Shown piece after piece: positions 41,985 to 52,842 of a stretch of DNA of 64,000 nt. The notes under the pieces are model-generated. The model was given only the letters and a program-made list of their open reading frames with translations. It was not told where the DNA came from and did no database searches. The stretch's first letter is position 1; every line of letters starts with the position of its first letter. Origin of the DNA: Adiantum capillus-veneris (taxonomy: Eukaryota; Streptophyta; Polypodiopsida; Polypodiales; Pteridaceae); contig CM043970.1 in assembly GCA_014529385.2 (NCBI GenBank), positions 60,889,523-60,953,522 of the forward strand, written 5' to 3'. The position numbers and the translations under genes were made by a program.

Positions 41985-44150
41985 ATGGCAGACGCGTACT
42001 CGTCACAGGCTTTCATGGACAAAGGCTGTGCTTCGAAGCAATTTTTTAAGCATTTACGTCATTCAAGACTCTCACGTGCAATCAAGCGGGTTATGCTTTC
42101 CTCGAGTGTTTGGACTTCTTCAAAGAAGGAACTTGCGGATGCCATGGTTTTGCATTATCGACAGGTGTTTGTTGCTCCTTCTTAGGCATCTTTGGCTGCT
42201 TGCCATGTGCGTCAATTGATGCTTTCCTTTGTTACTCCGATCATATCCCCGCAAGATGCATGTGGCCTTGAGGACCCCTTCACTTCTTCAGAATTGCATA
42301 GTGCGTTGCTTGCTTTGGGCCGCTGGCGGTCTCCCGGCTAAGATGGGCTTACTATGGAATTTTTCCTCTCCTTCTAGGAGGCTCTTGAGCATCCACTGCT
42401 TTTCATGATTAATGCGGCATGGGAGAAACAAGATTTGCGGCTATCTTGGAAAGAAGGTTTACTTAAATTGTTGCCTAAGCAAGCGCTTTGTGAGCGATTC
42501 TCTCATTGGCGCCCGATTACTTTGATGCCGGTGGTTTATAAGATATTGGCTAAGATGCTGTTGCACCGCATTAAGGACCATCTTTTTGCAGGACTCCATC
42601 AGGCTCAATATGGTTTCATTCCACGTCGCCAGATTATAGATAATCTGGCTAATGTTTTGATTGGCATGGAGTACGCTAAGTACACTCAACAAGATGTGTT
42701 GGTTATGCAAGTTGACATTGAAAAGGCCTTTGACACTGTACAGTGGGACTTCATTGCCGCCACCATGACATGCTTAGGGTTTGGTCCTAAATTCGCAAAT
42801 GTGGTTTATTTTTTGTTTGGATGTAGCACGCCTTCAGGGATATTGGAAGGTGAATTAATTGAATCTTGGCCTCTTGGTTGTTCGGTCAGGCAGGGGTGCC
42901 CCCTTAGTGCTCTCTTGTATGCTATTGCTACTCACCCGTTGTTGACTTATCTTGATCACTTGACCTCTGTTCAGTGTCTGTATGGTCTGCGGTTACCTTC
43001 GGGTCATACATTCGTTCACCAGGCTTACGCTGATGATTCGTTGTTTATGCCTCGTAATCAGTAGGCGGATGTCAAGGTGATTATAGAAGCCTTGGAACTT
43101 TTTGGCATTGTGACTGGGCTTAGAGTCAACTTTTGTAAATTGAAGCTTCTGCCTCTACGTTCTTGTGATTGGCATAGTCTGTTGTGGCTAGGTAAGATTG
43201 TGTCTTCAAATGTGATCACTAGGCATTTGGGTTATCCAATTGGATGGAATGTTACTCACTCTCAGAAAGTCAATTGGGTCATGCAACGCTTGAATGTCAA
43301 ATTGCAATACTGGAAGCTTTCTACTTGGCCCTTGCATGTTCGTCTGCGAATTGTTCAGAGTATCCTGTTGGCATATGTTCAGTTCTTTTTGCCACTGATG
43401 CATTGGCCTCACCGATGTCTTGATTCTCTTATGTCGGACATTATGTCCCATTTGTGGCGGACTCATGCTATGAAAAAAGGCTTACGTTTGATATCGATGG
43501 AGAAGCTTTGCACTCCTAAACGTCTTGGTGGGCTTAATATCTTGGATTTGCACAGGCATGTGTTTGCGAGGAAAGCTATGTTGTTGCCCACTCTTGTGCA
43601 ACAAATTCAGCCTTGGACTCTGATGTCTGCATTCCTCGGTCAGCACATTGTTACTTCTGCTTTTGGCCATTGGCAACCCTCTCTCTGGGAGGTGGTTTTT
43701 GCCAAGATGGAAGGGCACATTCCTGGATGTCCACTTGCTTCCACTTTAGTATCTGCCTGGAAAGAGGTTACGATGCATTTATCGTGGAATCCTCGGCAGG
43801 AAGGTGATTCGATCCGTTTGGAAAGTCTCCATTGGAGCCGGGCATTCTCTCTTACTTTGGTCGACCGCTCACCTCGCCAGGCTTACTTTCTCTCTGGTCG
43901 TGGCATTCGTGTGGTTGAGGGTGTGGTCGATGAGGCTGGATATATTTTTGAGTTTCCCTTTGTTGCTCGTCGTTTTGTGTTGGGCATGCATTACCGTCAG
44001 TTTTGGAGAGAGCCTCAAAGTATGCTGCTCGACTTTTTGCCTGTTTCACCTTTGCCTAATGGTGATCGCATGTTTGATTGGGCCCAACGGAAAACGCATT
44101 TTCGAGATATTTCTGCAGGTCGAATTTATGCTCTTCTTCTACCACAAGCA
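41985..44150 (+). pseudogene. Non-LTR retrotransposon (LINE) ORF2 remnant
   Basis: One frame carries the whole remnant, broken by stops at 42183, 42339, 42375 and 43062. It begins with the linker before RT (FFKHLRHSRLS, ELADAMVLHYRQVF), then a broken RT motif around SPG-stop-DG (about 42330-42350). RT core follows: HWRPITLMPVVYKILAKML, QYGFIPRRQIIDN, QVDIEKAFDTVQWDF, VRQGCPLSALLYAI and catalytic AYADDSLFM (about 43023-43049). The post-RT region has GYPIGWNVTHSQKVNW and CTPKRLGGLNILDL, typical of plant LINEs. The endonuclease half is missing or unrecognisable, consistent with 5' truncation. No poly-A tail is seen because the 3' end runs into a gypsy fragment near 44150. Confidence 0.88.
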
Positions 44151-44421
44151 TGGCTTGATGGTCATTGTAATGCCCTTTGGCACATGCACTACATCTAGAT
44201 ACAATATGCCCTAAAAGTTGCCCCTTTCAGACCATAAAGATTGACTTGAAAGGATTTAGACGAATGCATTTTTCTCTGCATCTCTCAAATACCATTTTCA
44301 ATAAAAGTAGATGCATGTCATGGGTTGAAAATACAGTAAAGTCATCTACAAAGATTTCCATGAACTTGTGCACAACCTCAATAAAAATTTCCATCATGCA
44401 TCGCTGAAAGAATATACACAC
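44150..44421 (-). pseudogene. Ty3/gypsy reverse-transcriptase fragment
   Basis: Minus-strand ORF 44421-44227 gives FMEIFVDDFTVFS (catalytic FVDD) and VFERCREKCIRLNPFKS. After a stop the same reading continues with KGQLLGHIVS down to about 44150. This is the RT active site and following palm of a gypsy element (Athila/Tat-like wording FVDDFTVFS). Only about 90 codons remain, joined directly to the LINE remnant on the opposite strand. Confidence 0.82.
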
Positions 44422-45273
44422 TTATGGTGTGTGGGGTGCATGGTTTGTGATATTGTTGAGCATTATGGCTCCTAAACCTAAGGTTGCAAAGGAGGACGGA
44501 AATGGAAGGGAGAAGAGGGAGGTATGAGGAAGAAGGGAGAGAGATAGGGAAGAAGAGGAAGGTACAGGAGACGAAGGGAGAGAGATAGGGCAGAGAGAGG
44601 AGAGGACAGGGAGAGGGAGAGGTAGGACAGAGATAGGGGAGAGGGAAGGGGAGAGACTTATTTTTTGGAGGGAAAAGAAAACTTGAAAAATTGGCCTTCT
44701 AGTGAGAGTAAGTTAAAAAAAGGTCAAAAAATGTTTTTTTTTATATGCACATAGAAGTTGAGAGAAACTTTTAAGTAGAAAATAGGGGAAAATGGGTTTT
44801 TTGAAAAAAAACCATTTTTAGCTTAGGGTTATGTACGTTTTTTATTATGTGGCATGGGAAAGGGATGGAAGGGGGAAGTTAATGCAACAACACATTTTTC
44901 CCTTCACTCTCAAAGAGTAGAGAGAGAAAGGGACCTCTAGGAGGACCACATGCTACATGGACCTTACAAAAGCCTAGAGAATCCTACAATAAGTAGCATA
45001 TTGAATGCACTTGTCCTCCAAGGTCTACACAAAATTAGTATGAATCCTTAACATTAGGAATTCTCACAAGGACCATGCAAAGTTCATATTTTTTCTAATG
45101 CTTGAAGAGTTACAACAGTTGTGAACATGCATAGAAGTGGTAGATATGAGTTGACATGCACATTGGTGCAACGTGTTCATTCTAGGCATTCTAATGTGGA
45201 CAATGCATGACTATCCCGGCTTTGGAAAATACTAGGTGATGAATTATGATTTTCTCATGCTAGATTATGGTGT
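44422..45273. other. Purine-rich tract and non-coding DNA
   Basis: 44481-44655 is almost all A and G on the plus strand (units such as gggagagagataggg repeated). The remainder is AT-rich without coding signal. Confidence 0.7.
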
Positions 45274-45705
45274 ATGAAGGAAGTAAAAGTGATTTGTGAT
45301 GTGCGCAAACTTAAAACTAGAAATTATAATGCATATGCCACGTGTGACCACCCTACCTCATTTTTCAATAATGTTCTCACTCATTTTTGTATCCCAAAAT
45401 CCTTATCATATTTTAAAATTGGTTTTGGATGGAGATATGCTAGAAGCATAGCCCACTATCTATATAAGCCAAGATCCACCATTGTTGAGTTTACTAATGA
45501 AAACGAAGAATATGGATGTCTTTCCCATAATAGGTTTGTTGACCACATAGTGGACTTCAAGAATATTGGGAAACATGTGTTGTCTACTTCACCCAATTTA
45601 TTCAAATACACTTTTCTTAGGGAATTTTCTCTCAAAGGTCTTAACCATATACCTTATGTATCGGTCAATTCTAGTCTTGTAATCAAAGAATTACGTCTGG
45701 CATAG
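45274..45705 (+). CDS. Unknown 143-residue ORF
   Basis: Composition is protein-like, with well-mixed residues and several aromatic positions (LSYFKIGFGWRYARSIAHYLYKPRST) and no low-complexity run. I recognise no family. The ORF has no stop for 432 bases in an AT-rich context. A second ORF (45725-45937, another frame) follows within 20 bases and may be its frameshifted continuation. The setting, between transposon scraps, makes a decayed transposon protein the likeliest origin, but that is inference. Confidence 0.35.
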   Translation: MKEVKVICDVRKLKTRNYNAYATCDHPTSFFNNVLTHFCIPKSLSYFKIGFGWRYARSIAHYLYKPRSTIVEFTNENEEYGCLSHNRFVDHIVDFKNIGKHVLSTSPNLFKYTFLREFSLKGLNHIPYVSVNSSLVIKELRLA

Positions 45706-45724
45706 GGATACAATATGCACCATC

Positions 45725-45937
45725 ATGCACTTGTCTAGAACTCCTGAACACCATCAATTTATCAAACACTCGGTCTTGAAGCTTTTTCATGAGGCTTTTC
45801 AAAAATTGAGGAATAAGCAAAGAACATGGTTTATGAACCAAGATCTATTGGATGAACTAAATTATACGTACAGTTCATATATATATGTGGTATTGATAAG
45901 TTTGCACAAACTCCGATATTTATATGCAAGAAGTTAG
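45725..45937 (+). pseudogene. Possible frameshifted continuation of the 45274 ORF
   Basis: 70 codons with SVLKLFHEAFQKLRNKQRTW, one frame over from the preceding ORF. No domain recognised. Confidence 0.25.
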
Positions 45938-47694
45938 CTAGAATTTAAGCCAAAGCTACATTTCTTTCCACAGAATACATCATAGCTCTTCTATCCGAAC
46001 CAGAGTTAATACATTTTGGAAAAATATGGACCTTGAGATACCAAAAATAGTTACGTTACCTTACCTAGGGGAACTACAAGCTTCACAAGAATGAATTTCA
46101 TTGGATTACAAATGCGAACAAATGCTTGTTCTTGCAAATCACAATTAAAATTTCATTTATGTTATCTGCTATAAACATTGGCTTCATTGAAATTACCGAG
46201 CACTTGCATCTTAAATATAAATCTTTTGCTCACACATAGACAAACTATTATTGGTTAATCAATAATCAGTTTGAATTTTTTATAAATCTACCTACACAAA
46301 TATTCTCTATGTATTTTTTTGACATCAAAGCTTGATATAAAGCTATTCCCCATGATGGTGCCAATGGCTTGATCATGGTTATGAATGAAAATTTGAAAAC
46401 CATTTCATCATGCAAGGTACATTGGTTTCAAATAATCAAAAAAACATATCAACCTAAGTAAGAAATACAAAGATGTCCGTTGGTCTTTTGACTATTTCAA
46501 GGGATTAAATCCATTCATAGCGCACAAATCAAGCATATATTCTTGCACACTCCACTAAAGCAGTTAGTGGTGGTCAATCGTGGCACTAGTAGATGCTTTT
46601 TGAGATTCGGGACTACTCATGGCGCTAGCATATGCTTTTACCGGTTGCCTAGCAATATTGTGAGTGCAAATTGGACCAACATCTAAATTATTTTCCAGAT
46701 ATTGTGGGCTTTTTAATATACTCAAGTGAATTGGAGATATGGCTTACAAACTCTCTTTACCTCCACACTCTCGTATTCATCCAAGTGCTTGTGTGAGTGG
46801 AGACTGAAGTGGTCCTTTTAAAAAAAAAAAAAACATGTCCATGGGTGAGCCAAAGACATAAAGGGTGTTTTTAATGAGAGGATGTATGAGTGGTCAAGCA
46901 TATTTTTATGCACTCATATTTGGAACACTCTTTGATGGTCCACAAATGTATCAATCTGTTGTTGATTACAACCAATTATTATATCAAGTAATTTTTTTTA
47001 TTCCTCTAATTGATCCCCTCTATATAAATTCCAGAAGGCAACACCACATGCATTTACAAGTTATCCTAATTCCTTTTTTGAGAGAGGTTTAATTCTGAGC
47101 TTTCTTTTATTAGAAAGACTTTTGTTGTTGCAATGAAGGAGATAGGCTTTCGTGAAAGTGGACGAAGTTGTTTTCATAATCTTCGTACTGGTGAACAACC
47201 CATAGTTTTCGCTTTTCACACAGAGAGTAAGACCTCAATAAATTTGTCCATTTCTCAAATGAGCATAATAAAAAAAATATCAACCTAATGTATATCGACC
47301 AATAAATAGGAGTTAGGATCTAAATATGACCACAATGCATGGTTTATGACAGTGAACATCAAGCCAGGTAATTCTTTCAAAAAATACTACCACTAGAAGA
47401 AATCCGTGAGTCAAAGGTAACATTTGAGCATTCAAACTTCAAGAATTACCTATTCAAATAATATGACATCTTTTATAGCCAAAAAATTACCTAAATAATG
47501 GAGTGTATCCATCCACGTGAAGAATCCAAGGCATTAGTAATCTTAAGAGCATTAGTAGCCAAAGGTAGGTAGAAGCAAGTGAAAGGCATAGGAGTATCAT
47601 ACTACTAGCATGGCATAAAATTTCCTAATTAGAGGCCACGTGAAAATACGAGGGTGTTAAAAAAGGGAGCTTTTCACTTAGACCTTTTGCAAAA
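45938..47694. other. AT-rich DNA without recognisable gene
   Basis: Short ORFs only (for example 46865-47092, 75 codons), none with a motif. There is an A-run near 46818. Confidence 0.5.
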
Positions 47695-48464
47695 TTATAG
47701 AGCTTGACTAGCAATCTCATCATTATATTTTTTTGCATATGTCAATGTCTTGCATGCAGAACTCCCTATGTCTTCAAAACAAAAAAAGAAAAGTTGATCA
47801 CATTTGGATAAAAGCCCTTGATCCACAATCGTGAAAATAAGCTCAAACCTACTTACATGTGCCCGTGTTAAGCATATCTTAGATTCTCCTTTGAAAAATG
47901 CATCACATTTGGGATGCATGCAGACCAAAGCATTGCAATACACATCCCTAATTAACAATCTCATCCCTTTTCTTTGGACCATGTCAATGTTTTGCATGTT
48001 GTTGCATACCAACATTAGCACATTATATGATTTCATCAATACAACACACTTTGCATACATGTCAAACAAGCATGATAGTATATACCAAGAGCGTGTGACT
48101 AACAATTTGATCATGACTTTGTTTGCCCATGTGCAAAATGTTACATGCCTTGAACATGCAAAAATAGGTGATCACGTTTGGAGAGAGGCCCTTGCTTTGG
48201 AGCGGATGAAAACAACTTAGGCCTTAGTCCTAGCCACCTCAGACATACCGTGCACTAAGTACAACTTCAAGAGATAACATCTCGGGCATGAAGTTTGTCA
48301 ACCACTTGTGCTGATTTGGCATATATATCACATACTGTTGTTTTCTTTTGACAGTGCAAGCATCGACTCCTACTGCCATGGCTAGGTGGGAGCAGTGACC
48401 AATTTGAAATCCTCTCAATATTTTGGTGTGTCAAATAGACATAGGTATCAAGAGGAGTGAGCAC
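47695..48464 (-). pseudogene. Pentatricopeptide-repeat (PPR) pseudogene fragment
   Basis: Minus-strand frames give several degraded PPR motifs in order: TVCDIYAKSAQVVDKLHARDVIS (about 48270-48340), then SCLFDMYAKCVVLMKSYNVL (about 48030-48085), a copy with VYCNALVCMHPKC (about 47915-47955), and FEDIGSSACKTL with NDEIASQAL (47695-47770). These match the plant PPR consensus N-x-L-V-D-M-Y-A-K-C-G and D-V-V/I-S, and the D-E-I-A-S-Q-G-L wording I associate with seed-free plants. PPR proteins bind organelle RNA. Stops and frameshifts between motifs and the absence of a start make this a non-functional fragment. Confidence 0.7.
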
Positions 48465-49770
48465 CTCTTTTTATTAACATGTACAAAGCGACAAACCGAA
48501 GATTTCTTACAATTTTCACGGATGACACATCAATGGAGTACTTGTAGATGGAGGGCTTGTCCTCATTGAGCTCAATGTCAAGCTCTTCTACAACTCCTTC
48601 CTCTTGATACAAGAGTCAAATCTATCAGTCCTCACATCGAGGACCCCTAATGTTATCACCTACTTAGTTGCCCATCTCTTAGGTGAACTCTGTATTGAGT
48701 TCTTTGCAACTTGTTGAAGTTTGAATCATACTAGAGGGATTAGAATCCTCATTTAAAGAGCTTCTTTTCATCGGCACAAGATCTTTTTGATGAGTGTATG
48801 GGATCATAGACCACCACAAAGGTCCTACCTGTATATTTGTACTTCCTTATCTTTGCTTCCCTTGATACTTGCTTGGCTCTTTTCATATTCTTTTACTCTT
48901 CTTTGGTTGATATAGCTTGCAATTTTCCTTCTTCGATTGACACCACCACTTGATATAAATCTTAGGTCCTAGTGTTCAAATACACTAGAAAGTCAATGAA
49001 GCTTTCTTGAAGCCTAGAAGAGAGGAGATGTGATGTAAAGGGGTCACTTGAGCTTGAAGACGTGTCCTATGTTTGCTCTATTAAGAATTAAAGCCATTCT
49101 TGCCTCTCTGGTTGTCTTGTTGAGTGGAGGAAATCAATTTTATGCATGTGGACAATGAACCTCTTGTTCACTATGCATAGCTTTTGAGATGACTGATCTT
49201 AGTTTATGGCTTCGTATGACAAAATATGTACATCCATACATACACATATACATTTAAACATTCCTATATACATACATTGACATGCATATAGATTCAAATA
49301 TTTAGACCATAGACATATTAATACATTAATTTACACATATATATACTTTCAAAAATCTAAAAATACATCACACATATGCATATATACATTCACACAAATA
49401 GATACATACATTACAAATAAACAAATATACAAACATAAGCACACTCATGCACTCATTCATAAACATCTATATCCACTCTCAAACATTTGAACCCTAGGCA
49501 ATGAGTAAAATGTATTGAATTCTATTTCTAAGTTTCATTGGTATAAATTATTTGAAGTACATCGAGTAAGCAAAGTGCACGTTGTTCATTTGAGATGCCA
49601 CATATTTTTCAAAGCTGATTTATTTTCACACATTTGGATACACATTGCCATCATTGAGAGGAGTGTTTATTTCTTTATAACATGTTTATCTCACTATTGG
49701 TTTTGGCAAAGCACACATTTTTACCTTAAGAAAAAAATATACAAAAGGAAAGCACTTATTTACATACCTA
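48465..49770. other. AT-rich DNA, cryptic acatac repeats
   Basis: No supported gene. 49230-49480 is a loose mixture of acatac/atatac/acaaat motifs, a cryptically simple region. Confidence 0.5.
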
Positions 49771-50090
49771 CTTAGCAGAGTGCACTCTGCTCTTTTAATA
49801 GGTTGAGCATTTTGTTGATTTACACTTTAAAAAAAGCATTTAGTAATGAGAGTGCACACTACTCTTTTAGGGAACATAATTTTTGTAAATTCCACTTTTA
49901 TTTTTTAACATCTACTTAAAAAGAGTGCACGCTTTAAATTTCATGTAGAAAATATGTTCTAATTGAAGATTTTCTCAACACATCTACTTAGGAGAGTGCA
50001 CACTGCTCTTTTAGTCGGAAAATTATTTTGTATGATTCAATTTTTAAAAAAATGTTTACTTAGGAGAGTGCACGCTTTGATTTTAATGCA
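49771..50090. repeat. Tandem array of about 72 bp with GTGCAC core
   Basis: Five copies of a cttaggagagtgcacactgc-like core followed by tcttttag, with GAG of the core at 49778, 49848, 49923, 49993 and 50066 (spacing 70, 75, 70, 73). Each core is close to a palindrome around GTGCAC, and the DNA between cores is AT-rich. Confidence 0.8.
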
Positions 50091-50280
50091 CATCTAAATA
50101 GTACAGAGAGTAATCAATAGGTGAGGACAGCAAGAAGGCATTTCTCCCCCTTTTTTTGGACAAGAGAAAGGATATTTTTTCATTCATTAAAAAAATAGGC
50201 TCAACAAATAATATCATTATGTGTTTGCCTGTGTATGTGTGTGTGTGCACATGTGAATATATGTATGTGTGTGTGATTGG

Positions 50281-50530
50281 AGCTGAGCACATCGAGGAAG
50301 CAGCATGCACGTTGCTCATTTAGGGTGCTCCTTGCAAGCAGCTTGGAGCTCTTTTGGTGCTCGTTTGTGTTCCCAAGGAGCACGCCAAGGAACAATGTGC
50401 ACACTTCTCCTTTAGGGTGCTCCTTGCGAGCACCTTGGATCTCCTTGGTCCTCCTAGGGAGCACACCGAGGGAGCAGCGTGCGCACTGCTTCTTTAGGGT
50501 GCTCTTTGCAAGCATCTTGGATCCTCTTTT
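50281..50530. repeat. Three-copy tandem repeat of 82-92 bp with GTGCAC-like core
   Basis: Anchors tttagggtgctc at 50319, 50411 and 50493. Each unit contains a core such as gcagcatgcacgttgc or gcagcgtgcgcactgc, and arms of the type ggagcac / gtgctcc, so each unit can fold. The apparent ORFs across it are a by-product of the repeat. Confidence 0.8.
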
Positions 50531-51372
50531 GGAGCTCCTTGGTGCTACATGATCACCACCACATGATCATATGTCCATCTAGTGCATGCAGATGCGAGAA
50601 GGCGTAGATTCTCATGCAAAAGGGAAGGAAAATGTGTTTTCGAAAGGCACCTTCCCCTCGACCATCTTGCTCAAATAGACCATGGGTGGGGGACATGGGC
50701 AAACAACCTTGTCTAACAATGCAATCGCCACCCTCTGCATTAATTACATAGTCCCTCTAACACAGGCCTAATTGACATCCATATTAGAAAATGCAACCAA
50801 TGACAAACACATGCATTGCTCGTGACTGGATGCTACATAACAATGAAAGGAGGTGATGGGGACTAGCCCTAGCATCCTTGATCTCAAGGGTGCCAATGCC
50901 CCTTTACTGGAAGACTTTCCCATCTTCGACTTCCAAGCCCAATGGATTTTCAAGTAGCAATGGTGAAGAAACACACAATAGTGGTAGCCATGGCCGCAGC
51001 TCTCATGCGCAAACAATAAATGTCATCTTCATGAAAATTTTGGCTTTCATGACAACAATTGCATTGGTAGAACTTGGTTTGAGAATAAGGGTCGGTGGCA
51101 AAAAAAGGGCATAATGGGTTTTAAAATAAGCTACATCTTAGCAATGGCATTTTGAAATTTCCATTTCAGCACCGGCCTTTGAGCTGAATAGCGAAACACA
51201 AAAGATGCCACAGCACGAGGCCTTCCATTTGGAGAGATTACCAATAACACCAGAAATTCCGCTTGTGAGTAGCAATGTTGATGTGGAGGAGTGCAAGTCA
51301 TTTCCCTGTGAATGCGTGTATGCGTGGAAGGGATCTTTGGCTGAGGCAGGAGGAGGAGACGCAGGGGCGAGC
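50531..51372. other. No supported gene
   Basis: Single-copy-looking DNA. An open frame runs from 51205 into the oxidoreductase fragment at 51373, but the first 56 codons show no motif. Confidence 0.4.
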
Positions 51373-51489
51373 ATGGCGAACAAGGAAGCATGCACAACTG
51401 TGGTGGTGGGTGCTGGAGCCATCGGAACCTACACTGCCTACTTTCATGCAAAGAAGGGTCTCTAGGTCAGGTTGGTGGAGCAGACCTGA
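51373..51489 (+). pseudogene. FAD-dependent oxidoreductase N-terminal fragment
   Basis: The frame from ATG 51373 reads a dinucleotide-binding (Rossmann) start, TTVVVGAGAIGTYTAYFHAK, with the GxGxxG fingerprint. A TAG at 51463-51465 interrupts it, and the sense continues with VRLVEQT to about 51489, where a P450 fragment in the opposite orientation begins. This is the FAD-binding N-terminus of a DAO-type oxidoreductase. Only about 40 residues remain, so it is a captured or truncated gene piece. Confidence 0.65.
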
Positions 51490-51845
51490 ACCCCTTATGT
51501 CCACACTCTCCTCCACAAACCTGTCCAGACAAAACTCCCCAACCCCTTTCCATATCCTCTCGTCGTGTGTAATCGCCCACATGTTTACCGTCCCTGTCGT
51601 TCCCGCCGGCACTACATGCCCCGCCACCTGCACATCCTCTGTTGCTAGCCTTGCCCACGATAGCAGCGGCCCTGGTGGATGCAGCCGTAGCTTCTCCTTG
51701 ATCACAGCCTGCAAATACGGTAGTTGTGGTAGTTGCGACTCCTCTATCGTCCCATTGGGCCTGGCCACTACCTCCAGCTCCTCTTGTAGCCGCTTCTGCA
51801 TTTCTGGGTGCAGGGTCAGGTTGGTTGCAAAGAAGGGTCTCTAGG
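51448..51845. repeat. Direct repeats bounding the P450 fragment
   Basis: gcaaagaagggtctctagg occurs exactly at 51448-51466 and 51827-51845. ggtcaggttggt occurs at 51465-51476 and 51814-51825. The order is A-B on the left and B-A on the right, all in direct orientation, with the P450 piece between. Confidence 0.9.
51477..51810 (-). pseudogene. Cytochrome P450 (CYP78A-like) fragment
   Basis: Minus-strand codons from 51801 read about 105 residues of a plant P450: LPYLQAVIKEKLRLHPPGP (K-helix, E-x-x-R intact), LLSWARLATEDVQVAGHVVP, AGTTGTVNMWAITHDERIW and FCLDRF in the PERF position. The wording PPGPLLSWARL and NMWAITHD is characteristic of CYP78A. The fragment stops before the heme-binding cysteine and lacks everything N-terminal, so it cannot be an enzyme. 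It is uninterrupted over its length, suggesting a recent capture, and is bounded by duplicated 19-bp and 12-bp sequences from the neighbouring oxidoreductase fragment. Confidence 0.82.
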
Positions 51846-52275
51846 GCATAAATAATAATGGTCCTAGTTTTGGTGAGGAATAGCGCGCGTGCTGCTCTTT
51901 CATTGTATCGTAGAAAATGATGACATGCATGCTGCGGGCTCATGAAGAGCGGGACCAAGTAGCCTATTACAACCTTCTTGACTTGGTCGCTTTGAGGTCT
52001 CACTCTCAGCACATGAAAATCTATACTACAATCCGCTTGACTCTTAGCACATGCACTTCTCCATTCAGACATACATTGTCCAATCTAGAATACATGCCTC
52101 CCCATGACTGAGCCCTTCTACACTAATTGCATGAAGAAGAAACGACCTGGGCACTCTGTCCAACATCCCTAAGTCTACAAATCAGCCCCAGGAGCAACTA
52201 CCATGCACGTGCTGGCCCTTTACCCAACCAGCCCCATGACCCAGGTGGAACAACTCTCTTTGGAGTCTGAACTCT
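51846..52275. other. No supported gene
   Basis: Nothing recognised; short ORFs only. Confidence 0.4.

Positions 52276-52321
<46 letters not shown>
52276..52321. repeat. (CT)n microsatellite
   Basis: About 23 CT units. Confidence 0.95.
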
Positions 52322-52323
<2 letters not shown>

Positions 52324-52735
52324 GTCACTCTTATTAGCCCCACTCAATTAATTTTCCTTTCCATGCTCACATACTTGTCCCCCTAATGGCCTTTGATCAT
52401 AAACTATATTTGACAAATTTCTACACAAAATGAATGCTCCTCATCAGCTTTACTCAATGCACCGTCATAGACTTGTACTACTTACGACGGGCTAAGAAGA
52501 ATTATTTCACATCATTTCAAGGGATAAGAAGCATTATCGTGCACCAACGCAAGGGATGTCCAACTAGGAGCGATGCCGAGAACTCGACATTCAAGCTCAT
52601 CGTGCTCTCAAGTACTTGACCATGTAAGACCAACAAGTTTATTTGTATTTGTGTTTGCATGATTGTAAGTGTGTTTGCGTGTGAGTATGCATTATTGTAT
52701 TTGCGTCATGTGTACTATGTGGTTGTGTGTGTGAA

Positions 52736-52738
<3 letters not shown>
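52322..52738. other. No supported gene
   Basis: No motif seen; becomes TG-rich towards 52738. Confidence 0.4.

Positions 52739-52784
<46 letters not shown>
52739..52784. repeat. (GT)n microsatellite
   Basis: About 22 GT units, 60 bp before the foldback repeat. Confidence 0.95.
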
Positions 52785-52787
<3 letters not shown>

Positions 52788-52842
52788 CATGATTGTATTT
52801 GGGAAATGTGTTGTTGTGTGGGTGTGTGTACGCATTTCCGTC

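Noticed and set aside
46865-47092. 75-codon ORF
   Set aside because: No motif, AT-rich context and length expected by chance.
48800-49060. Possible coding remnant on the minus strand (charged residues)
   Set aside because: Translation gives scattered short open stretches with no family pattern.
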